A DNA stretch of 64,000 bases from Siphonodentalium dalli (Eukaryota > Mollusca > Scaphopoda > Gadilida > Siphonodentaliidae), in assembly GCA_032622095.1 (NCBI GenBank), contig CP136065.1:42755503-42819502 (forward strand). The letters run 5' to 3'. Below are positions 1 through 12,569 of the stretch, in pieces. Numbering within the stretch: position 1 is the first letter of the stretch; every line of letters begins with the position of its first letter. The translations under genes and the position numbers were made by a program. The notes below the pieces were generated by a model, which was not told where the DNA came from, ran no database searches, and saw only the letters and a list, made by a program, of their open reading frames with translations.

Positions 1-3000
1 TGGTATGCACTGGCTATGCATTATTCCAATAAAGAGCGTTCATCGCAAGTTAATGGTAAAATATATGTTCATATAAGACGCCTGTTTTTTAAATAATTAT
101 TGACGGGCTGTCCCCGACACAACACAATGCAAAATATATGTCTACCTTACTTTGGGCATCAATATAATACAGTAAGGTTATATTGAATCATATGTTCCCG
201 ACTGTTATGTGCTATTTTAACATTGCATGATGTTGAGTTGGCAAGGCAAATTTCGGAATAGTATTAGCTTGATGCCAATACATAGCATTGTATACAACCT
301 ACATGTACATCGTAACTATATTTATCACATAATTAACTCACAAAATCAGCTTCATAATTATTGGTAAGACACACATTTAATATTAGCGCATGCGATGACG
401 TCACGCCGAAGATTTTCCACTAATTGATAGAGATTCTCATATTTACCCCAAAACTCCCACTTTATTTAACTAAAATGCATAAAAATAAAAAAAACTAGGA
501 GATATATAGTCAGGGGAATTTCGCACAATTGACCCCACCACCCCAAATACATATATAAGTCTTATATCGTGTATTTTTTTTAAACATATTTTATTGTAAT
601 ATAATATTACAAGAGGGATAGGGGCACAAATTTTAACAACTTACATCCACCCCTCTCCCATTAACATTTTAACAAATACAACGTAGATGACGAAGATAAC
701 ATATATACGGGATGACGTTTTGTGTGTTTCTAATTGCTGTCTTTATGGTGGTGAGGTTAATTGTACCAAATACAAGTGCATAGAGTTATTCACCTTCCAT
801 CAAAACTAACAGACTGGCTCTTAGTCCAGATAGGTGTTTGTCTGTTCTCGAAAAAATTCCTATGAGTTTACTCAATATAACACAATCATGCCTCGTGGTA
901 CAACCAGATAGTCGTATACCCAAGGGGCATCATTATAAATCACTTTGCTGTACTATTGTAGGCCGAGTTGGGTGGTCAAAGGAAGCACATGACCCATGAA
1001 CAATGGTAGTCTGTCCTCATTCCCATATTCCAGCATACATGCCAGTGGACTGTTATCTTCTTAACATTGCATTTTGTTGAGTTGTGGGAGGCAAATATCG
1101 AAATATTATAAGTTGTATGTCGATAAAGAGCGTTTATAACTAATATACTTCCCGTGAGTGGAAACTGATTTCTAAATTACACACACACCGGATTGTCCTA
1201 GTTTGTCTGAAACTTTGGTTTCAGTCTTTCACAGTTAAGTGCAGGAGAACACTATGAACATTATTATACTGATGTACATGTATGCATACCATACGACCAT
1301 AGTTGAATATAATTCATGTAAATATATATATTATGCATTGTAAATAGATGCACAAATTTTGTTAATGAAATGCCGGCTGCGATGGGACACCCGGGAACAG
1401 ACACGCGTCAGACGAAATTATCACTTCATGGTCATTAGACGTGGTAATTGACACCTCCCGGTGGACCAATATAAATCGCCCGAGTGTACACAACAGATTA
1501 AAATATGCTAACAGTCAGTCAACGATGGTGTGATATAATAACCACACACTGGTTAAATGGTCTTGCTAATTTGCTATGATGCTGGTGGGATCAGGTGAAC
1601 TGTCATGCTGCTGATATGGCGAACTGATGCTGCTAAGACCACATGACCAAATAACCAGGGCGAACCAGTGTTAAATGAATATTTATAGCAATGAAGAGCG
1701 GCGATCATCATCTATACACACCCACACCAATCTATATCGAAACGGACATCGAGACAACAAGGTGACACCCGTCAGGTCACGGGCGCGTCGACAGGGATGT
1801 GAGCTATGGTAACTCCGTGTGTATCAATAGTTGTGGGAGCAGGCCACAGCGGTGAAAGTGACCACCTTACTATAAGTGTGACACAGTGCATGTATGTCAT
1901 AGGTGAGATAGAGCTGATTTCAAGGTCCAGTCATTGCAAGGCAAACACTTTCCATCCCGGTTAAATTATCCTGCTAATTTGATCTGATGCTGGTGGGTCC
2001 TGCTGACTTGCCATTGTGCTGGTAGTGACAAATATTGATGTTAAGAAATTGTTCCGTTATTGTATATATATCCAGACACTGCAACATGTATGTTCCGAAA
2101 GAATAACGGTACATTTTCTTAACAGAATCAGTTTACCATATCAGCATATTTCAACTCCGTGGTATACCCACCAGCATCGTAGCAAATCAACAAGACTACT
2201 TAAATTCGGGATATCTCACTGACGTACATGTGCACGTACGCATCGACATTAACGTTTGAGTTTGTTTATGTGTCTATATTATATTTTACTGTTTAATTTA
2301 GGTTCTGTGCGCCCATATGGTATTATAGAAATATATCACAAGATTACATAAAATAAAAGCTTCCTCCATATAGGCGGCATATTAATTATTTTAATAAACG
2401 CCATGCTGTCTCCAAATTTATGCGAATGTCACGCAGCGCGGACATAAGTAGTTTGCATGCAGGAGTTACTGTTCCTTTTGATATATAAAATAAAAGTTAA
2501 TTCCACTTATCCCACAATATTACGAGGCAATTTCACAATTATATTATTTATATGCCGTTCCTTTAGAATACTCTCATTATCCTCATCTCCACCCATTGAA
2601 CCATGTCGTAATCCGTATGTCTGTCAGTATTTTTATTTTCGGAAACGGCCGAATTAAAATATTTCCCAGCCACATCGATGAATCCAAGATCATCCTTCTT
2701 GATTCGCCATTTTCGACTGCATATTTCAACGAAGAGTATGTGTCGTACTTTGTCATCAATTTAGAGCACTTCAATTCAAATCTGTGGAACTAATCACGCA
2801 TGATTGTGGTTGTTTTGTTTGTATGACGACAACAGCATGAATAATATGGATACCAATGTCCTAGTGGGATATATTCTGCAGGTATCGATCATACGCGATG
2901 CCAATAATTATTTAAAAAAATAAAACATTTACGATTTGAGATAGACGGGATCAGTTGTGACTGTGTACGTACATGTACATATGTGGATGTTAATATCAGC

Positions 3001-6000
3001 AAACTATATATAGGGACTATAACATTGCATAGCAATATACTGATCTATTAATTTTAAACCCAGAGTGTTTGCCGCCATCCATGGCGTACCACCCCGACGG
3101 TGTATACAAACACAGCCATATAGAAGGGAATCATAATTCCTATTAACCGCCAGGGCAGATATATAGCGCACACTATGGGCTGAGACAATTTGAGATATCT
3201 GCCGCCGCCCATAAGGCGCGCAATCGGATTATATTAGTTATGGATGGGCTAACACTCGCCGGCAGGCGATCTCACTGCTCAAGATAGATATTCCCTCCTG
3301 TTTGGCTTTTGTAGTAAATCGCCAAATGTATGCGTGACACAATGTGATACATACATATTTTACCCCAGTTATTTTAATTTATCAGACGGTCACCATATCA
3401 CCAAGTTACAACGACAATATTTCTTCAATCGGATAATGCATCTTTAAAAGCACTTAATCGGATAATGCATCTTTAAAAGCACTTAACATTAACAATGATT
3501 AGCGCACCACATATAAATGAACATTCATGGCACCGACAAACAAGGTGTCATGTTCAACACTATGAAAGCGTACTGAAAACATAAAATTCGTAATTATGGT
3601 GATCAATCACGCATATGATCCATCGATATACTCAACATCTGCTTATGTATGCATTGCATGAAATCATTGGTTATGACCAATGACAAATAGAGTGCGTCGC
3701 CCCCCCCCCCTGTCATGGATGCGATCAACCAGCATCGTGTACCTTACACCGTTGCAGGGACGTGGCAACAGTATATACACTGAAAATAGTGTTGACTTAA
3801 CTGTTTGCTCAACAATTTGACTCCTATTTCTTTTTGCTAAATATGACGTGTACCGCCTCCTCTGGTCTGATCTCACCCTCGCGCGCGCTTCGGCTACTCC
3901 ATTAGCAACTTTCCTTCATTATGGAGAGCAAATATATATTTTTTGAACATTCAGGGGCGAGTAATTCGCTTACAAAATTTTCATGGCATCGTTATCGGGG
4001 TGACATGTGACCATGCCATGTAAATTTGGTCGCGTTCGGAGATAATTCACTGCAACCTGCAGGTGTGCAACCATAAGTGGTAATACGGTGCACCATCTTC
4101 GATTTCTTTTAAGCTACAATATGACTTACATGTGGAACAACACTTTTCGCACCTATTCAATTTGAAGCCAAGTAGTTTGCATATAAAGCACGAAATGGTT
4201 GAATTTTCGAAACCTTATCAAACTGAAATGTACAGCAAATTACGAGATACAAAACATTTGAGTTTATGTCGACCAATTTGATCAGAATTATTTGGTGTCT
4301 AGCAATGGTTTTGGTATATCGACACCATTGCAAATCAATGTACATGTACATAGATGCGTGGATAAGTAGAGGTTAAAGCGTATATCGTAGCCATTTAACA
4401 ATATAGAACGAAATCGCTGTTCATTTGACAGGTCATATATAATTGAATAGATGTATATTGTGTGTGTATGTAAATGGGAAAACAAACATTACTGCTATTG
4501 TATTGTGTTTATTTCAGGCAAGATATGCCCATATATAGTCATAATCCAACATATAATTACGAATTTTCGATATACTATATAGGTATGATTTCTTAACATA
4601 AGTTAAAGATACGGGCGGCGTTGGTGGTGGGTATGCTGTTAAAATAATCACATCCGTCAAAAACCGCCATAAACAGAAGGATTAGTAAAAATATAGAGAC
4701 TTTGTTCTTATGTCAATCAGAAATATGACATAAACAGTATGTTATTGTCATTTTCCCCTTTTGTTGTGTAAACGAAAGCAAAAACGTTAAGTTTCCTGGG
4801 TTTTTTGTATGTCCGGATGTGGTAAACACAAAGAGCGTTATTTGTTAAGGTTTTCCTGATATGGAAATAATAAAGAGCGTTTATATCATTTGTGTGTGTT
4901 AACCAATATAATTGCACTGTGTTATATAAACAGAAGCACAACTTCTGTAGCACGAGCAGTCTCTTGTTTACGTACAACATCGTACGTCTTGACGACAATA
5001 TACTATCTACGCGCTGATTATGTTTGGCATCGAGCGGAACTGTATATATTTTTGTGTTCCTTCTGTTAATGCCGATTTGGACAAATATAAATATTTCTGC
5101 AACAAACGCCGCCCGTCCCTTTAGCCTCTGGTGTTCCTACTAGCAAGTCCACTCGTCTGCTTACAGTGTTAAATGTATTCCAAGCTACATCGACCAACAC
5201 TTATAATACACATGAAATATTGAGCAACAGTATAAAACTAGGCGGCTATCCGGGTGGATATGCTGATCTATTCGACTTGACACTGATATTAACACACATG
5301 GTGGTCAAATGCAGTGGATTTCTGCCAGTCATTATTCATCATCAAAGAAGCATGGAATTCCGTGCTGTCTGTATAGGCCAGAAATTCCCACCAGATGATA
5401 CATTACGTAATACGAACGCCCCGATGCTTGAAGGTTGCTCAATGTGTTGAGCAGATGTTTCTGCATTGGAACGCCGGGCTTTATTAGCTTCCGTTTTGTG
5501 TCTGTCTTTCATGAAAGTTATCCGACCTCCTGATATTTTAATTATCACATAAGAAACTAGATCGCACTATCGACTTCAAATGAGCCTTCTCAAATTAAAT
5601 TATATTGTGTATATATGTCACAAGTTAACTTTTGTATATGTATATACATGTATTGTACAATAATGGTCCCCATATTTGGAGGAATAAATATCTCTCTCGT
5701 GGTATGGCATTACACCTGAATGGTAAGCCCTAATGAATTAAACCAAACGGATCAGATTAATGGCAATGACATATAACAGGCAAGTATATTATTTATATTG
5801 TAAATACTGTTCATATATTATAATGTATCATTTGAAAATTTATGATGTAAGTCATGTTCATAAATGTAATATATGTTATCTTAATATCTATGTATTATTG
5901 GTCGATAAGATTAAACAAATTGAATTGACCGGTGGAATAGAAAGTAGATTGCAGGACTGGGAAGTATATCATATATAGGCAAATTTGAGAACGTTCTAAA

Positions 6001-6880
6001 CATTCATAAAATGGCAGTTAAAACAGTTTTTAAAAAACTCTTGCCAGTGTGACTCCCACCCCCCCCATATTGCGTGCAAACAACAGTCGCTATCTTGGAA
6101 CAGCATACCACAACTATAAGCACTGATCTCAGGTTATAATATGAAAGGATCAATTGTGTTAATGCCATACTGACTAATATTATTGACATAATTAATGCTG
6201 TGCCAGCGTAACACAACACAGCCGACCCATAGCTATAATTATACAATATTTCTCGCATTGTCGTTTATTTGTATGCCGTGATAATGGGTGGCTGAACACA
6301 ACAGTCGGTTAAAGGTACTCAATTCGAATTAACGCTCGCAAATTAAGATTTCTCAGGCTCCGGGGTTAAAACATATACGATTCGAGTCGAGAAGACTAAA
6401 TTGTCTAAAATCAAGTGGCTTTTTGTGTCAGATACTTGACAAACTGGCAGAATTTCGTTGAACAAAAAAATTATAAATAACAGGGTATATATATACATAT
6501 ATCTTTATTAACCTCCATTAACGGAGATCATACATCAATACATTGTATGTTTTGTATAAACGAATTGGAGCGTTTTGTACACATAAAGGTGAGAGTGGTA
6601 TTTATAAACATTATTTAGTATATATACAAACAACATTTGAGCATAGAAAATGGCGGCAAAAAGTAACAACACTGAATTCCAGTACATTACAGCCGTATGA
6701 GCCGTATGGTCTATGTACCATATTAGAGTTTGATCACATTTAGATAAGGAAAGTGTATATCGCATGCGTATAGATGTTGATCTTATGTTCACTAAGCCAT
6801 GCTCCTTTTCACCCTCAAACATTTTAATGTCAACAAGACTTGCTTTTCTGGCAGGCAGCAAGCACACGCAAGCAATCGGG
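1..6880. other. A+T-rich stretch without a recognisable gene
   Basis: I see no protein family, RNA gene or complete mobile element here. Open frames are short (94 codons at most, 5166-5450 on the plus strand) and resemble nothing I know. The stretch holds weak dispersed similarity. The text around 210-290 recurs in diverged form at 1060-1130, and 1545-1620 resembles 1960-2030. A 10-bp word, AAAGAGCGTT, occurs at 31, 1125, 4830 and 4872, and again at 8640. This looks like old intergenic repeat-derived DNA. Confidence 0.5.
3425..3485. repeat. Perfect 29-bp tandem duplication
   Basis: A 29-bp sequence beginning ATCGGATAATGCATC is present twice, head to tail, with no visible difference between copies. 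It lies in otherwise unassigned A+T-rich DNA. Confidence 0.8.
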
Positions 6881-6887
6881 TATAGTC

Positions 6888-7205
6888 TTAACGGGCATTG
6901 TTTCGTAAAAGTTGGCATCCTTTGTACATGAATTTCGCGGCGAATGTGAGAATATCTCCCCAAGCATTGATGACAACGAGTGGAGGAACGAAGGCTGTGC
7001 CGCCGATTAGGAAGTCACATAGATGGATTTGCGAGAGTGAATCGAGAAACATAAAACATTCTACCCCAAAGAAGTCAATGGTGATTGACCAGAAACTGTA
7101 TCTCAATTGATGCATGGCTGGCACATTACATGTAAATAATACATGTTCAATTTCTTTGTGATACGTTGATCTGCAGGCACCGCAATTCGAGTTGTTATTG
7201 AACAT
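6888..7205 (-). pseudogene. Non-LTR retrotransposon RT C-terminal tail (zinc-finger-like), fragment
   Basis: The minus-strand frame carries a C-x2-C-x9-H-x5-C array near its N-terminus (CGAC ... HVLFTC), followed by about 60 residues. This spacing is typical of the zinc-finger-like segment found after the reverse transcriptase domain in LINE ORF2 proteins, which in that family probably aids RNA or DNA binding. No RT catalytic motifs are present, so this is a 3' fragment of a LINE. The neighbouring minus-strand frame (7103-7390) shows a second stretch, with SCLAIEITVVAYLA, that resembles part of the LINE fragment at 7915-8385. The element is therefore broken by frame changes. The family assignment rests on motif spacing only. 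Confidence 0.5.
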
Positions 7206-7211
7206 CGATCT

Positions 7212-7560
7212 GGCTTTTCAAAAAATGTTGTTGTTGGAATCGGATGATATGGGGACCATCGAATCGGATTGAGTACCTTTAATCTGGGTGGAGGAAATAA
7301 ACCGGGGATCAATCCACGTTCTTCCTCAGAATATTGCTTCATTGCCGCGAGATATGCCACTACTGTGATCTCAATGGCGAGGCATGACAATTGTGCCAGT
7401 ATGACAACTGAAGCGGCATTTCAAAAAATGTTGTTGTTGGAATCGGATGATATGGGGATCATCGCATCGGATTGAGCATCTTTAAATTGGGTGGAGGTAA
7501 TAAATCGGGTTCAATCCACGTTCTTCCTCAGAATATTGCTTCAATGCTGCGAGGAATTAT
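7212..7560. repeat. Two-copy direct repeat of about 200 bp
   Basis: The sequence starting TTCAAAAAATGTTGTTGTTGG at about 7217 is repeated at about 7420 with few differences, and similarity continues for roughly 140 bp. The duplication lies between two LINE-tail fragments and includes part of one, so it probably arose after the LINE insertion. Confidence 0.7.
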
Positions 7561-7914
7561 GATATGATATTTATTAGCATAAAACACTCATGTGAGCCGT
7601 ATGCATTACATAATAATAATATAATTTACACATACATTGTTCATATAATAAACTTTCCACATATTCACACTACAGTTATACAATGACTTAGTATAGAGCT
7701 CAATAATATAAGCATGCAAATAAACTGTATGCAGGCCTATGATATCGTGTGGAATAGAAATTAATTATTAATTTATTCATCAACTTCGGGCTTCTTTTCT
7801 CATTTCAAAGAATTCTTTGAAAGCTCGACTGATCACATTACTTGTATTTGGTTGGTCGTTTCGCATTATGTATATGCATTTTGAGATACTACTGGCCCTT
7901 AGAAATTTAGTGAT

Positions 7915-8385
7915 TCATATAGGCCTTTTTCTCAATTTGTCGTATTTGATACAATGGAGAACAAAATGCTTCTCGTCTTCCACTGAGTTAGTATTGCACA
8001 TCTTGAATATCCGATCATTGGCTGGCGTCGGTGGGCGTTTGTGTTGGCCTTTTTCTATTTCTAATGAATGACAGCTGATTCGAAGTCTACATAATTGTTC
8101 ACGGTCTTTGATAGAAATTGTATGTATTAGATATGGTTCGAGTCGAAAAATGGTTTTGAATTGTTTGTATGGCCTTCGTTTACTGTGCGGATCGTCTGCA
8201 CTGATAATATACTTATTTATATATTCATCCTTCAATCGTTCTGTGACGAGATTAATATATGCCACTACTGGGGTATCAATGGCGAGGTAGCTGCCAGTAT
8301 GCCCTGTGGAGCAGCTTGAAACTAAATCAGTTACATTAATTAGTCCTGAATAGACAATAATGATTTGACGGTTAAGGCGCTGCAT
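7915..8385 (-). pseudogene. LINE ORF2 C-terminal fragment on the minus strand
   Basis: A 156-codon minus-strand frame contains LCRLRISCHSLEIEKG followed by RPPTPANDR and a MCNTN...EDEKHFVLHC segment. In bivalve and amphioxus LINE-type ORF2 proteins I associate this order (LRxxxHxLxIExG, then a Cys/His segment ending in EDEKHFxLxC) with the extreme C-terminus after the reverse transcriptase. The first cysteine of the usual Cys pair appears to be replaced (IFKMC). The RT core is not present, so this is a 5'-truncated or decayed copy. A diverged relative of its upstream part lies at about 9765-10010. Confidence is fair that it is a LINE tail and low for the clade. Confidence 0.6.
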
Positions 8386-8439
8386 GACGTCGCTTCTAAT
8401 GGCTCATACTTTGGTCTCCCAGGGTCGATGGAAAAATTA

Positions 8440-9660
8440 TAATAAGCTGATTGTGTCATAACGTGAACAGACGAAAGGCCAAATTTCAATTTGGTCAGAA
8501 CGTCACAGTCTTTGGTCAAACGCCACCTATTTTAATCACAGATTCTGACCCGCTTTCCGTCATCCAAATAGGTATAATTTGGAGAAACTATTATGTCATG
8601 TACAAAAGACTTATTCGCGATATCGAATTTAGAAGCAATAAAGAGCGTTTCTATGCCATTTATATGCCATTTGATTGATTTATGTGAATATGTTAGAATA
8701 GGGCCCTTCGGTCATTTCACATTTAACAATTAAAGCTGAAATTTCTAGAGTAAGCACGCATGACATTTTTTCTCTCGAAACAACTCCAAAATTCGACTCG
8801 AATAAATAACCAACAACCACATGCGTGTAATTGGCCCATCGTGCCACTTATCCCACCCGATCACATCAAACCGAAGCCAATCAGGTTTATATGCGCTTCT
8901 TTCATAGAGATATGATAAGGTACGGGAGCTTCCACGTTCGTTCTGACTTCACATCGCCATCATTGGCTCATTTAGTAACTTCTACAGTCGTTCCGGGTCT
9001 GTATAATCAGGGGGAGTTTCCTGCAATATGTCCATTAACCACTAAAAAGTTATTGAAGAACACACACTGATAAAATACACATATTCATTGCAAGTGGCAG
9101 AACACAACGAAACTGACTTTTGTTCCTTCTGGCTATTTTCCCGTGAAACAAATATAGGTATAAATACACGAAATACTATTATGATGACTATATATGCCAT
9201 AAACAAACGACTTATTCTAGATATAGAATATAGAAAAGTCGAGATCAGCACGAAGCAGTAAAAAGCGTTCGTTGCTAACACATTTATGGTATGGATACAG
9301 ATAGGTAATTTTAATGATTTTTGTCATGTAGTTAGACACCCGATCAAATACCACTCACTCCTTTTAAAATTGTTATTTCAAATTTATTTCTATGTATATA
9401 AAGCACAGGACTCTTTTTCTTGAAACAAACCTAAAATCCGTCCTACCCAAATGGACGACAACCGAATGGGTGCAATTGGCCCAGCGTGCCAATTATCTGC
9501 CCCATGACAAATTTTGTCAAAATGTTAGAATAGGGCTCTTATTTCGTTACATATTTCGTCAACAAAACATCATGGTGGCCGCGGACCAAGGTTGTACGAT
9601 AAATGCCAAATAGGGTCAAGCAAATGGTATGTTATAGGTTGTTTCTAAGCCGAAGACACA
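8440..9660. repeat. Diverged dispersed repeat related to the 300-bp units in the 16-19 kb satellite
   Basis: Several blocks match, with divergence, the A+T-rich units at 15.98-19.0 kb: the 'gttagaatagggcccttcgg' phrase near 8690, a block at 8890-9010 and a 'gtcaaaatgttagaatagggc' phrase near 9515. These blocks are farther apart here than in the satellite, with about 600 bp of extra sequence between them. This may be an older or longer version of the element from which the satellite-embedded copies derive. No coding capacity is recognised. Confidence 0.5.
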
Positions 9661-9764
9661 TCAAAACACACCCGATCAACTCAAACACCAGGGGGGGGGG
9701 GTTCAAATATCGCACCTATGCCATTTCTGGTCCCCTTGTACGATTTAGTGAAATCAAAGGATGC

Positions 9765-10010
9765 TGATGGCTGGCCCCACGACGATGCGCGTGCCACTAT
9801 GCCCTGGGGATCCGCGTTACACTAAATCAAATACATTAACTAATCCCTTAGTGTATCATTTGCCAATTAAGCCGCGGCATAGCATTAATTGTAATCTCTC
9901 ATGCTCAGGTTTCCCAAAAGTCGATGGAATAATTCAGTTGAAACCGTGTACATTGAGTTGTCGGTATTATTCTCATAACGTCACACCGATAGAAATGTCA
10001 CATTTCAGAA
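9765..10010 (-). pseudogene. Diverged copy of the LINE-associated sequence at 8270-8490
   Basis: The plus-strand text from 'gtgccactatgccctgggga' to 'gaaatgtcacatttca' lines up with 8285-8490, with many substitutions and small indels. Since 8270-8385 lies in the minus-strand LINE frame, this is probably a second old copy of that LINE tail. It is truncated on its right side by the start of the C-rich satellite at about 10030. No intact frame remains. Confidence 0.45.
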
Positions 10011-10029
10011 CTGTGTCTGGCATACACGA

Positions 10030-11778
10030 ACGTCATACCCCGTGCTACCCCGAGGGGGTGAAAATGGGGTATGGACCATCTTCGAGAACCGTAGGGGTTT
10101 CGACCGATTTGACTGCATGGGTGGGTAGCCCGCCCCACATACCACACAGAAACTCCCATCCCCACCCATTACCCACGGGGGTGCCACTCCGATTGGGTAA
10201 CAATTGGGTATGGACCATTTTCGAGAACAGTATTGGATTTAAACCGATTTAACGGCACGGTGTGTGGCCCACCCCAAATACTCCCTAGAAACAACCGACT
10301 CCCTTCCAATCACTTCGGGGTATGGACCATTTTCGAGAACAGTAAGAATTTGGACCGATTTGACGGCATGGGTGGGTGGCCCGTCTCATATATCTCTCAG
10401 AAACACCCCAAATCTCTACCCAATCACCCCGGGTGTTACCACGCGATGGGGTGAAATGGGGTATAAACTATTTCCAAGAACGGTAAGGATTTCGACCGAT
10501 TTGACGGCATGGGTGGGTGGCTCGTCCCAAACACCCATAGAGACGACAGACCCCCACACAGCAAACCCGGTGATTGCCACCCCGACGAGGTGAAAATGGG
10601 ATATGGACCATTTTCGAGAACAGCATCGACCATTTTCGAGAACGGTACAGATTTCGACCAATTTGACGGAACGGTTCGGTGGCCTGCCACAAACACACAG
10701 ACCCCAACCTATCACCACCGGGGGTGCCACCCCGAAGGGGTGAAATGGGGTATAAACCATTTTCAAGAACAGTTGGGATTTCGACCGATTTGATTGCATG
10801 CTGGGTGGGTGGCCCACCCCAAATACCTACTAGAAACACCAGACTCCCCACTCATCACCCCCGGGTAGTGACAACAGAAGGGGTGAAAATGGGGGATGAA
10901 CCATTTTCGAGAACGGTAAGTATTTCGACCGATTTGACGGCATGGGTGGGTCGCTCGTCCCAAATACCCCCTATAGACACCAGACCCCCGCCCATCAACA
11001 ACGAAGAGGTGAAAATGGGGTATGAACCATTTTCGAGAACAGTATCGACCATTTTCCAGAACGGTAAGAATTTCGACCGATTTGACGGCATTTGTGGGTG
11101 GCCCGCCCCAAATACCCCCTAGAAACACCAGACCCATCCCATCAACCTCTGGGGTCGGCACCCCGAAGAGGTGAAAATAGGTTATGGACAAATTTCGTGA
11201 CGGCATGGGTGGATGGCCCGCCCCAAATACCCCATACAAACACCCCAGCCACACCACCCCGGGAGTGACACCCCGTAAGTGTGAAAATAGTGTATGGACC
11301 ATTCTCGAGAACGGTAAATATTTTTACCGATTTGACGGCATGGGTGGGTGGCCCGCCCCAAATACCCAATAGAAACACCCGACCCCCACCAATCACATTG
11401 GGTGTGCGACCCAGGGGGGGGGGGGTGAACATGTGGTATAGACAACTTTCGAGAATGGTAAGAATTTCAACCGATTTGACCGCGTGTGTGTGGGTGCCCC
11501 ACCCTAAATACACAATTTAAACACCAATTTGAAACACCCCACCCATCACCCCGAGGGGGTACAAATGGTGTTTGGACCATTTTCGAGAACGGTAAGGTTT
11601 TCAACCGATTTGACGACATGGGTGTGTGTCTCGCCCATATACTTCCCAGAAACACCCGACCCCCGCCCATCACCCCGGGGGTGCCACACAGAGGGTAGAA
11701 ATTTAGACCGATTTGACGGAATGGGTTGGTGGCCCACCCCAAATACCACATAAAACACCCCGACCACCCACCCATCAA
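10030..11778. repeat. C-rich satellite, about 140-bp degenerate unit (block 1)
   Basis: The unit runs through these landmarks: TATGGACCATTTTCGAGAACGG, a variable AAGGATTTCGACCGATTTGACGG, GGGTGGGTGGCCCGCCCCAAATACC, TAGAAACACC, a CACCCATCACCCC stretch, GGGGTGCCACCCCGA and GGGGTGAAAATGGGG. Spacing between successive 'ccgatttgac' landmarks is mostly 120-145 bp. Units differ from each other at many positions, so the array is old or poorly homogenised. Stop codons are rare in the unit, which produces long overlapping open frames on both strands with recurring MGGWPAPNT or THPCRQIGRN-like peptides. I regard these as repeat shadows, not genes. Confidence 0.9.
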
Positions 11779-11781
11779 CCC

Positions 11782-12569
11782 GGGCCCTATACTATAGAAC
11801 ACAATTATTGTAATCACAAGCTTCAGTGGAGCACACAAAAGGTGTCGATTACCATAGACCTCCACTCTTATTCTAACAGTGTATAGGCGACTTCTTGTAA
11901 TTCCGCTTTCATATGCATGTTGACCAATAAAATAATTGGTGACCAATAAAATAATACTTTTTTCACATGTGACTTGATTGACCAATGAAAAAAATGATTC
12001 CTCGGAGACACTCATTGATATGTTATCGCTAGTGCATGGGTGAGCCGTGTTCAATTTGATTAGTGGTAATCGGTATCCTTTAAATAATCGCCCAGTGAGT
12101 ACACCGCAACCGTTCGTGCATTGTGTTATATTTCATCAATGGTTATCGTCTGTTCCAACAATTCAAGTCGTACGATGTATTTAATTTCTAGTTGGTTTGT
12201 CATTCAGAATCGCTGCAGTATTCTATTGATAATATGTACAAGAGACGTAGCTAGAAGGTCTCAGGTGCAGGTTTAAACTCCAAGTTGTGTACCCACAAAG
12301 GAGACCCTCTAACAACATCCCTGCACGAATGTCATAATTGGTAAATACTCCAATACAGACTTTAGGTTGTTTGCCACGAGACAACCGCTTGATTGCCGCA
12401 GTGTGAATGCCATTCTGATCAAACCCAATCACCCATCGGCAATGAGCCCACATGCACACGGGTATAATCTACACTATTACAATACAGTGGTCTATTGCAC
12501 TTGCCCGCCTCCTGTGTACCCCCCTTAACCTTGTGATTACAATTATTATGGTCCATAGTACAAGGCCCC
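11782..12569. mobile_element. Non-autonomous inverted-repeat element (about 0.79 kb) inside the satellite
   Basis: The left end (11785 onward: CCCTATACTATAGAACACA, then TTGTAATCACAAG) and the reverse complement of the right end (to about 12565: CCTTGTACTATGGACCATA, then TTGTAATCACAAG) match over about 45 bp with roughly eight differences. The satellite stops at the left end and resumes at the right end, as expected of an insertion. The interior has no recognisable transposase. Similar end sequences occur at 54381 and 54853. A diverged MITE-like DNA transposon is the best reading. The target duplication cannot be separated from the C/G-rich satellite sequence. Confidence 0.65.

Noticed and set aside
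5166..5450. 94-codon plus-strand frame as a small gene or exon
   Set aside because: No recognisable domain, no clear splice sites and no supporting neighbours. It is within the length expected by chance in a region this size.
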